A DNA stretch of 64,000 nt from Triatoma infestans (lineage: Eukaryota > Arthropoda > Insecta > Hemiptera > Reduviidae), in NCBI GenBank assembly GCA_011037195.1, contig JAAEAF010006804.1, positions 1-64,000 of the forward strand, given 5' to 3'. How positions within the stretch are numbered: position 1 is the first letter of the stretch; every line of letters starts with the position of its first letter. The position numbers and the translations under genes are program-made. Below the pieces are notes generated by a model. That model saw only the letters and a list, made by a program, of their open reading frames with translations. It searched no databases and had not been told where the DNA came from. This document shows positions 12,651 to 24,182 of the stretch, piece after piece.

Positions 12651-12682
12651 TAATACTTCGTGAACTGCGCCACATATATTAC

Positions 12683-13675
12683 AAAAATCTGGAGTGAAAC
12701 ACTCACACAACTTTCTCTTGCTCCTGTTCTCAAAATTATAATTGACAAATTTTATAGTTTGTCTACCAAATTTAACGAAATCCGTCGAAAACTGTTCAGT
12801 AAAAGCGCACTTCCGGTTTACTAAATTTCTTAAAACTCGGAATTTCGGCCATCTATTTATTTCTAATTAATTTTGTTTGGAGGATAGAATTGTATAATCA
12901 ACTGTAATAGCACTTTAGAGAAATATAGACCCAACTCTCCCCTAAAAGTGCCTTTAAATGAATTTTGCCAGAGAAATGTTTGAAAATAAAAGTTGTAGAT
13001 CTTTGCATGTTTACTTTATATACGAAGTTTCAAGAAAATCGTCGGAGCCATTTTTGAGAAAATTGCGAAAAAAGAGAATAAATCATTTAGTAAAGTGGTA
13101 AAGTAAACACACTTCCGGTTATCCGATTTTTTTTAACTCGGTATTTCAACAACATATTTAATTCTAATTAACATTATTTAGATGGCAGTATTGTCTAATA
13201 AACTGAAATAGCAGTTAAGATGAAAACCTAACCCCACCCCTCCCCCCAGAGAAGTGCCATTAAATGCTTTTCCCGGAGAAATGTTTCTAATAAAAGTTGT
13301 AGCTCTTTGTATGTGTGGCTGATGTTCCATGTTTAAATAAAATCGTCGGAGCCATTTTTGAGAAAATTGCAAAAAAGTAAAAAATCCAACTAGTAAAGTG
13401 GTACTTCCGGTTGAAGAATATTGACAGATAACGTACTGTCAGATTCCGTGGTGATACCTAAACGGAATATCAAGTTTCAATTTTCTACGGTTTTTTGTTT
13501 TGAGCTATGCTGTTCACATACATATATACACACACACACACACACACAGACCATTTGCTAAAAACCACTTTTTTGGACTCAGGGGACCTCAAAACGGATA
13601 TTTCCGGTGAAAACTTGATATCGAAAATTTGGCACGATTACAATACTTCCTCTTACTAGGAGTAAGAGAAAGTAA
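12683..13675 (-). mobile_element. R-family repeat, full copy 8
   Basis: This is a complete minus-strand copy from AAATCTGGAGTGAAACACTC (12686) to CTTCCTCTTACTAGGAGTAAG (13647-13672). ACTTCCGG begins each of three units at about 12808, 13112 and 13404. The CA tract is at 13529-13547. Confidence 0.77.
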
Positions 13676-14047
13676 AAATTAAGGACAATATAATGAATAG
13701 GTACAAATTCCAGGTCAAAGAAAAGTGTTAAATATGATTTTATTTGAGAAATTTTTATAGTTGTTTAACATCAGTTTTATTTTGCCCCACTAGTATAAAC
13801 GGCCAAATACAAAATGGTGGACATTCATTGGATCATTTCTCCCTAATTCCTTAACACTCAGACCATTTAAAAAAAAAAACACTTTTCGAACTCAGGGGAC
13901 CTGATAGATAACGTGTATTTAAAGCTGTAGGAGGAAGTAAAAAGAAAAAGTTTTCAAATAAGGCAACAACAAAAGTAATAGGTCTCCGTATTCATAGTTA
14001 GTATACCAAATTTAAAGAAACCCACACAAATATATATTATGTACATA
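13676..14047. repeat. Repeat E copy and decayed R-family remnant
   Basis: 13676-13860 matches 10620-10820 in the same orientation (AGGTCAAAGAAAAG, AATACAAAATGG, CATTGGATCATTTCT). 13861-14040 holds decayed minus-strand R sequence (GAACTCAGGGGACCTGAT, GTTAGTATACCAAATTTAAA). Confidence 0.5.
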
Positions 14048-14049
14048 TA

Positions 14050-15312
14050 CAGTATAATAAATCGTATATAACGACACCGGGTATAAGGAACAACCGTTTG
14101 TAACGTCCAAAATCTCCGGTCTTGTGAAATGTCATAGTAGGAAATGCTTAGGGACTCGTTTATAACGTACAACCGTTTATAATGTACAAATTTGTTGTAA
14201 GGAACATATTCCAGGATTCTTTGAACTGTTTGCTATCGGTTATAGTGAACAGGAAGTGAGTGTAAACACAGCTGCCAAATTAATTCTAGGAATGATTTCC
14301 CCACTTTTGAAACTCTACAGTCTTGGAAAACATACACTTGAACCTCAGTTTGATTTTGTTAACAAATGACAATGCCTTGTCAGTCATTTTCTATTGAGGA
14401 AAAATTCGAAATAATTTCTCGAATTGAATCGGGAGATTGTGCGAGTGAAATGGGGACATCTCATTCAACTATATCGGGAATTCTTAAAAACAAAGAGAAG
14501 ATAAATTGAACAATTCAACAAGTGACTTAAAGTTAAAAAAATACGAGCCTCTCAACACGCAATGATTTGGACACCGCACTTTTAAGTTGGTTCAAACAAC
14601 AATGAGCGAACAACATACCCCATTAATGGTTCTATCCTTCATTCCAAAGCGAATGAGCTAGCTTCCTTTTAAATACAGAAAATTTCACATGCAGCACGTT
14701 ATGGATACCAAGATTTCGTGCTCGGTATGGCATAGTCTTCGGAAAAATCTCAGGTGAGTCAGCTAGTGTTAAACAGAGTTTGACTGGCCACCGGCTTGAA
14801 AATGTCTGGCTTAAAATTAAAAGAGTTAACACTGAACACATCAAATTTTTAATGCGGACGAGATGGGCCTGTTTTACCGTCTGACTCCCGACCACTCTCC
14901 GCAGCCGTGGAAAATTGCGTACGTTTTTTAGTACAAATGACCCAAATATCAACGGAGGACAAGCTTTGTTGACTATCTTCAAGGCAATTGAAAAAAAAAA
15001 ATTTACACTAGAAATAATGCAGGCCAAACGCCAAAAAAAGATAAAGGATTACATAATATGTATGTAAATAAATGCCTTTAACAGATTAGAATTTTGAATT
15101 TCCTCAGAAATCTTAAAAAATCATTTTTAAATTACTTGCGCATAATGAAAACTTCACTATGCACATACACATACATATATGTATGCATTGGATGTGATGT
15201 TCAGATATAACGAACTGTTCGCTATAAACGATATATTGGTTATAGTGAATACCGGCTTGTAACGAACAAAATTTGACAGTCCCCTGAAGTTCGTTATAAG
15301 CGATTTATACTG
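14050..15312 (+). mobile_element. Tigger/pogo-type DNA transposon, internally decayed
   Basis: The ends are inverted: CAGTATAATAAATCG-TATATAACG on the left, and CGTTATAAGCGATTTATACTG on the right. TA flanks both sides (14048-14049, 15313-15314), the duplication expected of pogo/Tigger elements. Subterminal repeats of the AACGTACAACCG type occur on both ends. A transposase remnant lies inside. The element is 1263 bp, short for a complete Tigger (commonly over 2 kb), so most of the DDE domain is gone. Confidence 0.75.
14369..14830 (+). pseudogene. Tigger/CENP-B-like transposase N-terminus, broken
   Basis: From ATG at 14369 the frame reads MPCQSFSIEEKFEIISRIES, then SEMGTSHSTISGILKNKEKI before a stop at 14507. 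This is the CENPB_N/pogo helix-turn-helix pattern (EEK.EII.RIE ... S.ISGIL.N). Further along, broken frames read FRARYGIVFGKISGESASV (about 14715-14790), the typical end of the second DNA-binding domain (Tc5/CENP-B type). The DDE catalytic domain is not found. These domains bind transposon ends in the nucleus. The gene is clearly dead. Confidence 0.72.
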
Positions 15313-15974
15313 TATATACAACGTGATCTATAACGAATGTAAAAATCTTTGGGAACTTGTTGGGGAAGTCATTTTAATTAAAAAAACATTAGGTCCTATT
15401 TCGATCAATTACACTACTACAACAGTTTAAAGTTTTAGCATTTATATCTGTTTACCAAATAAAAACAAAACAAAATCTTCAGCAATTGTTATTTAAAAAT
15501 AAAACACATACAAGTCATCTGTAAACAATAATTTAGTATTAGTGGAGAATATAGAGAGGAAAATGGAATGCGTCAGTGTAGTTGAATATGCTAATATTAT
15601 GATTATTTATAGTTTCTGCGATAATATTATGATGGTAATAACTCAACATGCTTCAAGAGAGATCACAACGGAGATTTCCGAATTAGACGTCAACCTTCCC
15701 ATAGGGGGTATTCGGCCGTATATTCCAGAAGTTTCAAGTGACAGGAACGAACAACTGCTGCACATAATATGGATGGCAAAAATATTCACAAATTTGTTTT
15801 TAGTATTATTTATTTTTTATTCTCCAAAATGATACTTTAAAAATAGAGTGCAAAAGAAAACAATATGTTACCACTTGAAACAAAAAGAGAGAGAAAACAT
15901 ATTTTAGGACTTAATATTACAAAAAAAAATAAGAAAGTTACAGGGTGGACAACTTTACGAAAACAATCAATAGT
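15313..15974. other. Spacer with an unrecognised 96-residue frame
   Basis: A plus-strand frame at 15542-15832 (96 codons, C-terminal hydrophobic stretch LFLVLFIFY) resembles nothing I know and may be chance. The rest is AT-rich. Confidence 0.35.
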
Positions 15975-16100
15975 ATAGCTTAAAATGACAAAAGTTTCTT
16001 TAAATTTTCAATTTTGTTCATTTGTGCTAACATAAATTTTAAAGTTGTTGTAGGGAACAAGTAGTACCAACCTACTAACCCAAACAAATAAGGAAAATAA
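15975..16100 (-). repeat. Diverged R-family (subfamily 2) fragment
   Basis: AAAATGACAAAAGTTTCTTTAAATTTTC matches the piece at 38880-38920 (AAAATGACAAAGTTTCTTTAAATTTC), which is joined there to an R-family terminus. It is therefore an old subfamily fragment. Confidence 0.45.
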
Positions 16101-16139
16101 GAGCGCGCCAAATTTGAAATTAACACCACATATTATTAA

Positions 16140-16340
16140 ACTGTTGAAAATTGTGGCTGGGTCCGCAATGCTGGATAACATCCATTATTTTATCCGTCGT
16201 GGCATGCATATTAGTTTTATTCCTGACCGGTTTCGGATATTCATCCATCGTCAGAGCAAATTCACCAAGTTTATGTAGAGAGTTCACTTCAACGAAATGT
16301 TTCTGTAGACTCACACTTGTTGGTTATAACCGGAAGGTTA
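16140..16340 (+). repeat. Single arm of fold-back (P2) family
   Basis: GTCCGCAATGCTGGATAACATC, GGCATGCATATTAG, CCTGACCGGTTTCGGAT and CATCCATCGTCAGAGCAAAT match the arms of the fold-back at 34578-34856. Only one arm is present. Confidence 0.55.
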
Positions 16341-16433
16341 TAAGGTTATGTTACTAAATGTGTGTGTTTCATGATAAAGTGAAATTACTATAAATTGTGA
16401 TTAGGCATTAGAAAATAGTGTGTAATAAATAGC

Positions 16434-16639
16434 TGGAACTAGGTTTCGTGTATTTGGGAGGGCACCACTCTCGCAGGATTGCCTGGGCGAGTTGGAGTTT
16501 AGGGATATCTTGGGATATTGTAGATTAACCGGTAAGCTACCTGGGGAGACTAATTAAGGGGACATGGGGGGTATCGGGGGGATAAAGGCCACATAGGCTT
16601 AGGTCCCGCGCCATTAGGCACCCGACAATAATAATAATA
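16434..16639 (+). mobile_element. LINE 3' tail, strongly 5'-truncated
   Basis: The sequence (TTTGGGAGGGCACCACTCTC, GGATTGCCTGGGCGAGTTGG, CATTAGGCACCCG) matches the 3' part of the LINE at 58716-59891 and ends in (AAT)n. AAATAGC flanks both sides (16427-16433, 16640-16646) and may be a short target duplication. Only 3' UTR and the last few codons are present. Confidence 0.65.
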
Positions 16640-16654
16640 AAATAGCACACACTA

Positions 16655-17150
16655 TTTTCTTATAGAAAGCCTGGAGAAGAATTAAAAGAAAAGAATCTTA
16701 GGCCCATTGTAAAACATGGAGGTGATGGTTTTGGGGTTGTACTCGTATGCCAGCAGCTGGGACAGGTAATTTGCACTTCATTGAAGGAATTATGAACAAA
16801 TACAAGTACATAGAGACATTCTGCGTCAAAATTTGAGGGCAAGTACTGAAAAATTAAATATTAAAGACAATGATCGTAAGCACACAGCACATTTAGTCCA
16901 AGAATGGTTAACTTCAATTGTCCTACCATTCTAAAAACACCAGCTCTTAACTTGATAGAGAATCTAGAGACAGAAATAAGGAAACACGAAATATCGAATA
17001 AAGAAACTCTTCAAAGGGTTTTTTGCAAGAAGAATGGGATAAATATAAGTAATGAGAATTTCACTGGAATATACGAAAAAGCTTGTGAATTCCATCTCAA
17101 TACGTCATCATGAAGTAATTGCTAACAAAGGCTTACCTATAAAGTATTAA
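16655..17150 (+). pseudogene. Tc1-like transposase, C-terminal half remnant
   Basis: In shifting frames the translation follows the Tc1 transposase C-terminal half: RKPGEELKEKNLRPIVKHGG, then DNDRKHTAHLVQEWL (about 16870-16915, containing the second catalytic D), then LTLIENLETEIRKHEI-like sequence with the final E (about 16950-16990), then the basic tail and a stop at 17111. The family cuts and pastes at TA sites. Here the N-terminal DNA-binding domain and the left end are missing, and frameshifts and stops break the frame. It lies directly beside the truncated LINE tail. Confidence 0.75.
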
Positions 17151-17232
17151 AGAAAAAAATAATTGCTTTATTTCGTTTTTTCATTTAGAAAAAAGAATGT
17201 GTATTATTTTCATTTTGACCTAATTTTGCAGT

Positions 17233-17897
17233 TGTAATGACATGGCAAAGTCATAGCAATGTCAAACCCAACAAAGAAAGAATAATTTACAACTAGTGGC
17301 CTAGCCACCTGACTGACTTCAAGACAAGGCCGCAGCCAAACAAACAAACCAAGGGTAAATACCCTTACATCAAAAGCAAGCGCCGAAAAGGCTGGCCACT
17401 GACCTAAATCGGTGGTCACCAAACTACGAAGGTCGCACATTAGGACAGATGTCTTGGTGTGAGTGTGGCCAACAGCAATATATATACTCGCCCCATTGGA
17501 AGAGGGGATGATTATATCATATACGATTATACGAGTACGTCTTCATATACGAGCAGCAGTTTACGCGTCCCTATACAGTTTTATTCAAACTTATTATCTT
17601 TTAATTGTGTATCTTAGTTCATTTATTTATATCATTCTAATTTATTAGTTATTTATCTTCTAGTTATTTCTAAGTATTTTGTTGTTATTAGTTACCATTT
17701 ATTATGTTAAAATCATTGCTCAAATACAGTTTATTTTTATAAAATCCATATTAATAATTCGAGCACTAACTTCCAAATCTCTAAACTAACTTTCGTCCTC
17801 TTCAAGACATCTACTACATCGGGAATCACATTAAACGATTCCATTACATCTGGTGGCAGCGGTGGGATCAGATCTTCCAATAAACGATTACATTACA
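17233..17897 (+). mobile_element. Gypsy-like LTR remnant with primer-binding site
   Basis: An LTR starts with TGTAATGACATGG (17233) and ends with CATTACA (17848). It is followed by TCTGGTGGCAGCGGTGGGAT, the kind of sequence that follows a 5' LTR as a tRNA primer-binding site. After only 32 bp a second LTR end, TAAACGATTACATTACA, appears (to 17897). CAGT flanks the whole (17229-17232 and 17898-17901). The inside of the element has therefore been deleted. A TATA-like ATATATACTCGCCCC lies at about 17479. The minus-strand partner is at 36393-37029. Confidence 0.75.
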
Positions 17898-17901
17898 CAG
17901 T

Positions 17902-18995
17902 ATATATTTTTACACAGTATTAATTTGTTGTATATGCTGATATTATAAACTTTTTTTGTACTTCTTTGGCTTATTAAAATTAATTACAGTACTTGAGTAT
18001 TAATTTATGTAATTGCTACTTCCTCCTGCTTAAACAGTAAACATAAATATAAAATTGAAACTGATTCGTTTAAAATGTATTTCCTTTTAATTTAATTTTC
18101 ACTTTGAGCCACTGTATGTGTGTGATCGTTGTAAAAATAAGTACTATTTCTTAAATAAATTGTAATTAAAAAAAAGCTGAGTAAAGTGGACTGTGTGCAA
18201 ACTGTTGAATACGTAATTATCTTTTATACTTCTGGTTGCCAAAATTTATTCCATTCTATTTGTTATACTTGCTTTGTACCAATAGTTTATATGTATTTCA
18301 TTCATACACCTCTCTTATTGTGTTTATTTCATTAAATTAATTGAGTGAATGATTGATCTATTTACGTTCCTTTGGGAGATAATATCATTAAACTTTTAAT
18401 TAAATTAGATTACCAATTTTGATACAAAGGACAGGTTGAAAGCAACAGGAACTTTGGGAGTATTTAACCAAGTAAGTCTAAAATTATTAACTATCTCAGT
18501 GAATAGTTTAACAGAAATAGTTAACACAATGTTTTGTATTATTTAATTTTTCTATTAATAAATTAAATAATTTAAAAAAAAAAAACACAAAAACTCTTAA
18601 GAGACATTGAGGTCAGGCACTACAGTTTGACCTCTTGTAAAATTAAACGAGTGGTGGAAGAAGAGTGTTGTAGTAAGTAGTAGTTAGAGCTGGGCATGCA
18701 ATCTTGTCCCGTAGACCAGTAATTCCTCTGTTGTCAGTTGAGAATATAACTGTTTAAATCCTCAAGACCGCATCAAACCAAGGATTCTACTAATCATGCT
18801 GGCCATTATTTACATTATTACATTTGTTTATCTGCAAACAGGTATCCATGTTTCTTCATTTATTTATTTATTTAAATTCATATTTCCATATTCTACTCTT
18901 CCATTTCGTTTTGAATTATATTAAAAATGTTTATCAAATTTAAGTAAAAAAAAGATTGAAATATATGTTTCAATAATTGCATATTTCAACTCAAT
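17902..18995. other. AT-rich spacer
   Basis: No gene is recognised. 18598-18800 is less AT-rich (GAGACATTGAGGTCAGGCAC and GAGCTGGGCATGCAATC) and could be a single-copy repeat remnant, but nothing in the window matches it. Confidence 0.4.
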
Positions 18996-19991
18996 TTTTA
19001 CTTTCTCTTACTCCCTAGTAAGAGGAAGTATTGTAATCGTGTCAAATTTTCGATATTAACTTTTCAGCGGAAATATCCGTTTTGAGGTCCCCTGAGTCCA
19101 AAAATGTGGTTTTTAGAAAATGGTCTCTGTGTCTGTGTGTGTTTTTGTGTGTGAACAGCATAACTCAAAAATGATAATCGTAGCAAGTTCAAACTTGATA
19201 TTCAGTTTTAGGTATCACCATAGGATCCGATAGTAGGTTATCTGTCAAAATTCCTCAACCGGAAGTACCACTTTACTAAAATGTTTTTGTTTTTTTTTTG
19301 TTCACTTTTTTGCAATTTTATCAAAAATGGCTCCAACGATTTTCTTTAAACTTGATATATCAACTACACATATAACTTTTGTTTGAAACACTTCTTTGAG
19401 AAAATGCATTTAAGGGCACATTTGGGAGAGAGGTGGGGGTTAGATGGTCTTCTAAAGTCCTATTTCAGTATATTACACAAGTATATTATCTAAATAATTT
19501 TAATTAGAATTAAATATGTCGTGAAATTTCGAGTTTGAAAAAAATCAGATGACTGGATGTTCTCCTATTTTTTTTAAAAATGGTTCCAACGATTTTCTTT
19601 AAACTAACTAGGCGAACTACACATATAAACAAGCTACAACTTTTATTTGTAACATTTCTCCGGGAAAACTCATTTAAGGGGGCTTTTGGAGGAAGCGAGA
19701 AGGTTACATTTTTCTTTAAAGTGCTATCTTAGTTGATTATACAATTCTACCAACTAAACATAATTAATTAGAAATAAATAGATGGCCAAAATTCCGAGTT
19801 TCAAGAAAATTAGTAAACCGGAAGTGCGTTTTTTTCACTAAACAGTTTTTTTAATTTTCGCTGTTTTCTCCATAAAAACACCGACGAATTTCATTATAAA
19901 TTCAGTATACTAACTACAAAGTTTTGTCAATTATAATTTTGAAAATTGGAGTAAGAGAAAGTTGTGTGAGTGTTTCACACCAGATTTTTTT
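18996..19991 (+). mobile_element. R-family repeat, full copy 9 (first of tandem pair)
   Basis: It starts with TTTTTACTTTCTCTTACTCC and the complementary AGTAAGAGGAAGT, and ends with GTGTGAGTGTTTCACACCAG plus T8. The unit boundary motif ACCGGAAGT is present near 19258 and 19818; the middle one is mutated (GACTGGATGT, 19552). The next copy follows without spacer. Confidence 0.77.
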
Positions 19992-20993
19992 TCACTTTCT
20001 CTTACTCCTAGTAAGAGGAACTATAGTGTATTCGTGTTAAATTTTCGATATCGAGTTTTCACCGGAAATATCCGTTTTGAGGTCCCCTGAGTCCAAAAAA
20101 GTGGTTTTTAGAAAATGTTCTGTGTGTGTGTGTGTGTGTGTGTATGTGAACAGCATAGCTCAAAAACGAAAAACTTTAGAAAACTGAAACTTAATATTCT
20201 GTTTAGGTATCACCATGCGATCTGACTGTGCGTTATCTGTCAAAATTCTCAACTGGAGTACCACTTACTACTTTTTTTTTTATTTTTTTGCGTTTTTCTC
20301 AAAAATGGCTCCAACGATTTTCTTTAAACTTGGTACATTAACTACATATACAAGGACCTACAACTTTTATTTGAAACATTTCTCTGGGAAAATTGATTTA
20401 AGGGCCTTTCTGGGGGTGGGGTGGGGTTAGGTTACCCTCTAAAAGTGCTATTTCAGGTTATTACACAATTCGGTCATTTAATAATGTTAATTAGAATTAA
20501 ATATGTTGTTGAAATTCCGATTTTGAGAAAAATCGAAAACCCGGAAGTGCTTTTGTTTTAACACTTTACTAAATAATTTTTTTCATTTTTTTCGCGATTT
20601 TCTCAAAAATGGCCCCGACGATTTTCTTGAAAGTATACATATAAACTAAAAATTTAAAGATCTACAACTTTTATATAAAACATTTCTCTGGAAAAATTCA
20701 TTTAAGGGCACTTTTAGGAGAGGGGTAGGGTTACAGCTTCCTCTAAAGTGGTATCATACTTGATTATACAACTCTATCATCCAAATGAAATCTATTAGAA
20801 ATAAATAGATGGCCAAAATTCCGAGTTTGAAGGAAATCAGTAAACCGGAAGTGGGCTTTTATTGAATAGTTTTTTTTCAGTTTTCAACAAATTTCATTAA
20901 ATTTGGTGCAAAAACTATAAAATTTGTTTGTTATAATTTTGATAACTGGATTAAGAGAAAGTTGTGTGAGTGTTTCACACCAGATTTTTTTTT
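19992..20993 (+). mobile_element. R-family repeat, full copy 10 (second of tandem pair)
   Basis: It begins with CACTTTCTCTTACTCCTAG right after the T-run that ends copy 9, and finishes with GTGTGAGTGTTTCACACCAG at about 20985. The GT tract is at 20120-20143. It differs from copy 9 at many bases, so this is not a recent tandem duplication. Confidence 0.77.
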
Positions 20994-21229
20994 GGCTCTG
21001 GGGACCTCGAAACGGGTATTTCCAGAAGAGAGAGAGAGTGGGAGAGAGAGAGAGATATTAATACACTGTTAACACGTGATTTTTGGATTTACGTACATAA
21101 TAAAATAAATAATGATAATATATATTATATATTATAGAAGGCAATATAATAGGTTCTGATTTACAAGCCGTGTATATACAGAACACAAGAGCACACCAAC
21201 AAACAACATTACATGCATTACAGACACTA
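20994..21229. other. Decayed R-family 5' block and GA microsatellite
   Basis: GGCTCTGGGGACCTCGAAAC followed by GGGTATTTCCAG resembles the 5' block of a minus-strand R copy, suggesting the tandem pair sits in older R sequence. (GA)n occupies about 21030-21055. Confidence 0.45.
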
Positions 21230-21620
21230 GATAGCATTACAATACATGTACGTATTCACCAGAAATCTGTATATATTCCATACTCTCACATACATTACTA
21301 TTCAAAACAGGTGTGTAGATAATGTACTATTAGTGTGCCAACCTTGTCCAACTAGTCCCCTCTTCTCTTTCTCATTCACTGTATCTCACTCTCTCCCAGC
21401 CACTCTTTACGTATTAATATACGGCACAAAATACCTTTAATATACCATTTCTTCGGCTCATTGTGTAAATATTACTGTGAACTAATCCATTTTCATATAT
21501 ATTATCTTTTTTATTTGAAATAAAATTTTATTTATTTAAGCTGATTTATGGAGTAAATTACATTTTATAGAGTTTTAAGAGTATACTTAATGGAATAAGT
21601 CAGATACTGCATCCTCCAAC
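21230..21620 (+). repeat. Repeat D, copy 1
   Basis: It shares ordered blocks with 28770-29120: CTATTCAAAACAGGTGTGT, a CT-rich stretch with TCTCACTCTCTC, TTTTTTATTTGAAATAAAATTTT, and TATGGAGTAAATTACATTTTATAGAG. The class is unknown; an LTR-like nature is possible but there are no clear TG/CA ends. Confidence 0.5.
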
Positions 21621-22200
21621 ACAGCAATTCCTAAGATAGTAATGCTTTATCAGCTTATACCGGCTTTATTACACCAATCTCAATGAGTTTCTAATCAATC
21701 AATGACATCGGGAATACATGTAGCTATCGACAAATAATCCATGATTTCAATATGTTATCGAAATATAGTAGATGCTATCAAAGTTTTAAGAAAAAAAATA
21801 GAGGGGTTAAAATATCGGAAATAAATAACAATCCGAATTCGTATATGATGCACTTTGAATAACGGAAAAAGTACTGATTATTGGATTTTTTTTTTTTTAA
21901 AAACTATATTTTAATTAAATTTAATTACAAATTATCAAATTAATTATATTATGTATGTTTTAATTATCTGATAGATTTTGATTAAATTTTAACAAAGTAT
22001 TCCTACAATAATAATAGGCTTATTGCCTTTGTAGTGGAAGAAAGAAATAGAAAAATAATAGTTTTGAAAAATAGTTTAGAATATTTTATATCTGAAAAAT
22101 CTAATTTTGTTAATATATTAAATAGTGAATTTACCTTCAAAAAGAGTGTATTTAGAGTCAGGTACTATAATTTGGGGTTATTGCTAGTAGGGAAACAAAG
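21621..22200. other. AT-rich spacer with unrecognised 62-codon frame
   Basis: The 22034-22222 plus-strand frame is lysine- and asparagine-rich with no known motif. Otherwise AT-rich DNA. Confidence 0.35.
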
Positions 22201-22560
22201 GCACAAGAATCCGTTAAATTAATACAATGCCACTTGGCCAACTGTTTTGTTAGAGAAGGCATTCTTTCGGACAGTCTGCATTCTGCTTTCAAAGAGAATA
22301 CTTGCTTCAGGAATCGTTCTCTAAAAATCAGTGGCAGTTTCACAATATATTAATAAGTTTATAATATCAAATAATTTGTAGTTATTATTTTGAAAGAATA
22401 TATTTATTGTTAGCAGTGGTGACTACTTTCTTATTACTAATACTTCTCTCTTAAACATATATACTTACAAGCCCTTTTACTAAACCGCTCGTGCTACTAC
22501 AAACAACTACATTGCAAAACATTGCACCTTTGAAAATTAAATGACTTTAAAAAAACAAGA
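22201..22560 (+). repeat. Repeat F, copy 1
   Basis: AGCAGTGGTGACTACTTTC, ACTAATACTTCTCTCTTAAAC, CTTACAAGCCC and ACCGCTCGTGCTACTACAAA match the reverse complement of 59259-59370, where the same family interrupts a LINE. No protein motif is recognised. Confidence 0.5.
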
Positions 22561-23745
22561 TCCCACAAAATAGGAGCACGGAAATCGATTAGTTAAAAAA
22601 AAAAAAAAATCTGGTGTGAAACACTCACATGACTTTCCCTTAATCCTGCTAGTACAATTATGTATAAGATTACAAATTTTCTTATACTCAACTTTTACAT
22701 AGTTGTCCTAACATAAATACAGGGGTGGTAAAGGGATAATTACTAAGCTAGGCAGGTAGAGAAGTGATTATATATCTAGTCCACTAAAGCATGCCAAACA
22801 CACAACCAAATTCATATAAATTTCAAATTTAATGCCCAAATTTCGCGAAGAATCAGTTTTTTTTTTGGAAAAATGTAAATAAAAGTGATACGTTTATATT
22901 GTATGTACAGTTAGCGTAACAAGTGAAAAGGAAATCGTTGAAACAGTTTTCGTAAAAGTTTCCCCAGAAAATCAAAAACTATTCCTATAAAATTGCACTT
23001 TTAAGGTAAATCGATTTATTTCAAGTTTCTGAGGATCTAACAATTCTTCTAATATTCTGTAGGTGGTAAAAACATACTGAAGTGTACTATAGAAGAAGGC
23101 ATAACGCTACTGTTCCCTTAAATCCCCCCAAAAAATCAATTAATAATAATAATAATTTATTTATGCAAAAAAATTTACATGTTACATGGGTTTGGTACTG
23201 AAATAAAAACAGTATTTACTTGTTACATCCAATTAAAGAAACAGAACAGTTACAGAAGTAGTTACTATATATAATACAATAAAATAAAATGGAACTACCC
23301 TCACTCATTTAAAATAAAAGATCTCAGCTTTAGCATTTGAGCGATGTAATAGAAAAGATTATTGGACTAAAACGGTATTATCAGGCTGTAGCAGATTAAT
23401 CATTATTTGATCGAGATCGTAATACTCTGAGAGATATAATTGGCGAAGTAATGATAGCGATCAGATTTATATATAAGACATCTAAAAAGAATCTGAGCCA
23501 AAGTAACCATTTCCTTCATATTACATATTGTACAAATTTCCTCGGTAATATAATACGTTTATTGCCATCAAAATAAAGTTTAATATTTTCCTCATTGGAT
23601 AACTTGAATTGAGATAAAACTCTCTATTTTTTTTAATAGAAATGTTTGAATTTATGTAGTATTCGCCACAACCAAGGGAACTAATGCATCTATCTCTAAA
23701 TAAGGGATTAGAGGATAAATTATGCGCACGCTCAATGTCTTTAGA

Positions 23746-24182
23746 ATGTTACTGAAGTGTGGGCTATCTCTGAAGGAGATGAAAGGATACTGCAGCTTTT
23801 CGAAAGGAAGATCCTCAAAAGGATTTATTGCCCTGTTAGAGAGGGTAGTAACTACAGGAGAAAATCAAATGACGAGGTGATGGATCTATTCCAGGAGCCA
23901 AGCATTGGCAAAGTCATTAGACTGGGCAGACTGTGCTGGGCAGGTCATGTAGCAAGGTTACCAAATGATGAGGTGCCCAGAATGATCCCTGAGGAAAGAG
24001 TCCAAAGGACAAGGAGAGTTGGTCGTCCTAAAGTCCGGGTTGATGGCGTCAGCGAAGACTCTAAAAAATTATTAAATGTGAGAAATTGGAAGGCTGCCGC
24101 ACTGGACAGAGAGGACTGGCGGAAGCGGATGGAGGAAGCCAAGGCTAAGTAATGGGCTGTAGAGCCGTGATCATCATCATCA
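23746..24182 (+). mobile_element. RTE-type LINE 3' fragment with (TCA)n tail
   Basis: The fragment is flanked by a duplication of TCAATGTCTTTAGA (23732-23745 and 24183-24196, allowing for overlap with the TCA-rich tail). It ends in GTGATCATCATCATCATCA, the tail style of RTE/BovB elements. It inserted into the minus-strand family C LINE. Confidence 0.82.
23757..24152 (+). pseudogene. RTE-clade ORF2 C-terminus
   Basis: 131 codons are open. The diagnostic C-terminal region reads RLGRLCWAGHVARL, then RRVGRPKVRVDGV, then VRNWKAAALDREDWRKRMEE and AKAK-stop, which is the conserved end of RTE ORF2 proteins (consensus R..WAGHV.R...GRP..RW...RNW...A.DR..WR...EEAK). RT and endonuclease domains are absent because of 5' truncation, so it cannot act alone. 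The GTG shown as first codon is only the first codon after truncation. Confidence 0.85.

Noticed and set aside
1991..13675. Satellite array or CRISPR-like array
   Set aside because: The repeats are about 1 kb, occur on both strands, are dispersed among other elements and have no regular spacers. The context is eukaryotic.
14632..15027. 131-codon minus-strand open frame
   Set aside because: It is antisense to the broken Tigger transposase; the plus strand carries the recognisable protein sequence.
15542..15832. 96-codon frame as a gene
   Set aside because: No motif, no neighbouring splice or promoter evidence that I can judge, and frames of this length occur by chance in 64 kb. Kept only as a note in the spacer entry.
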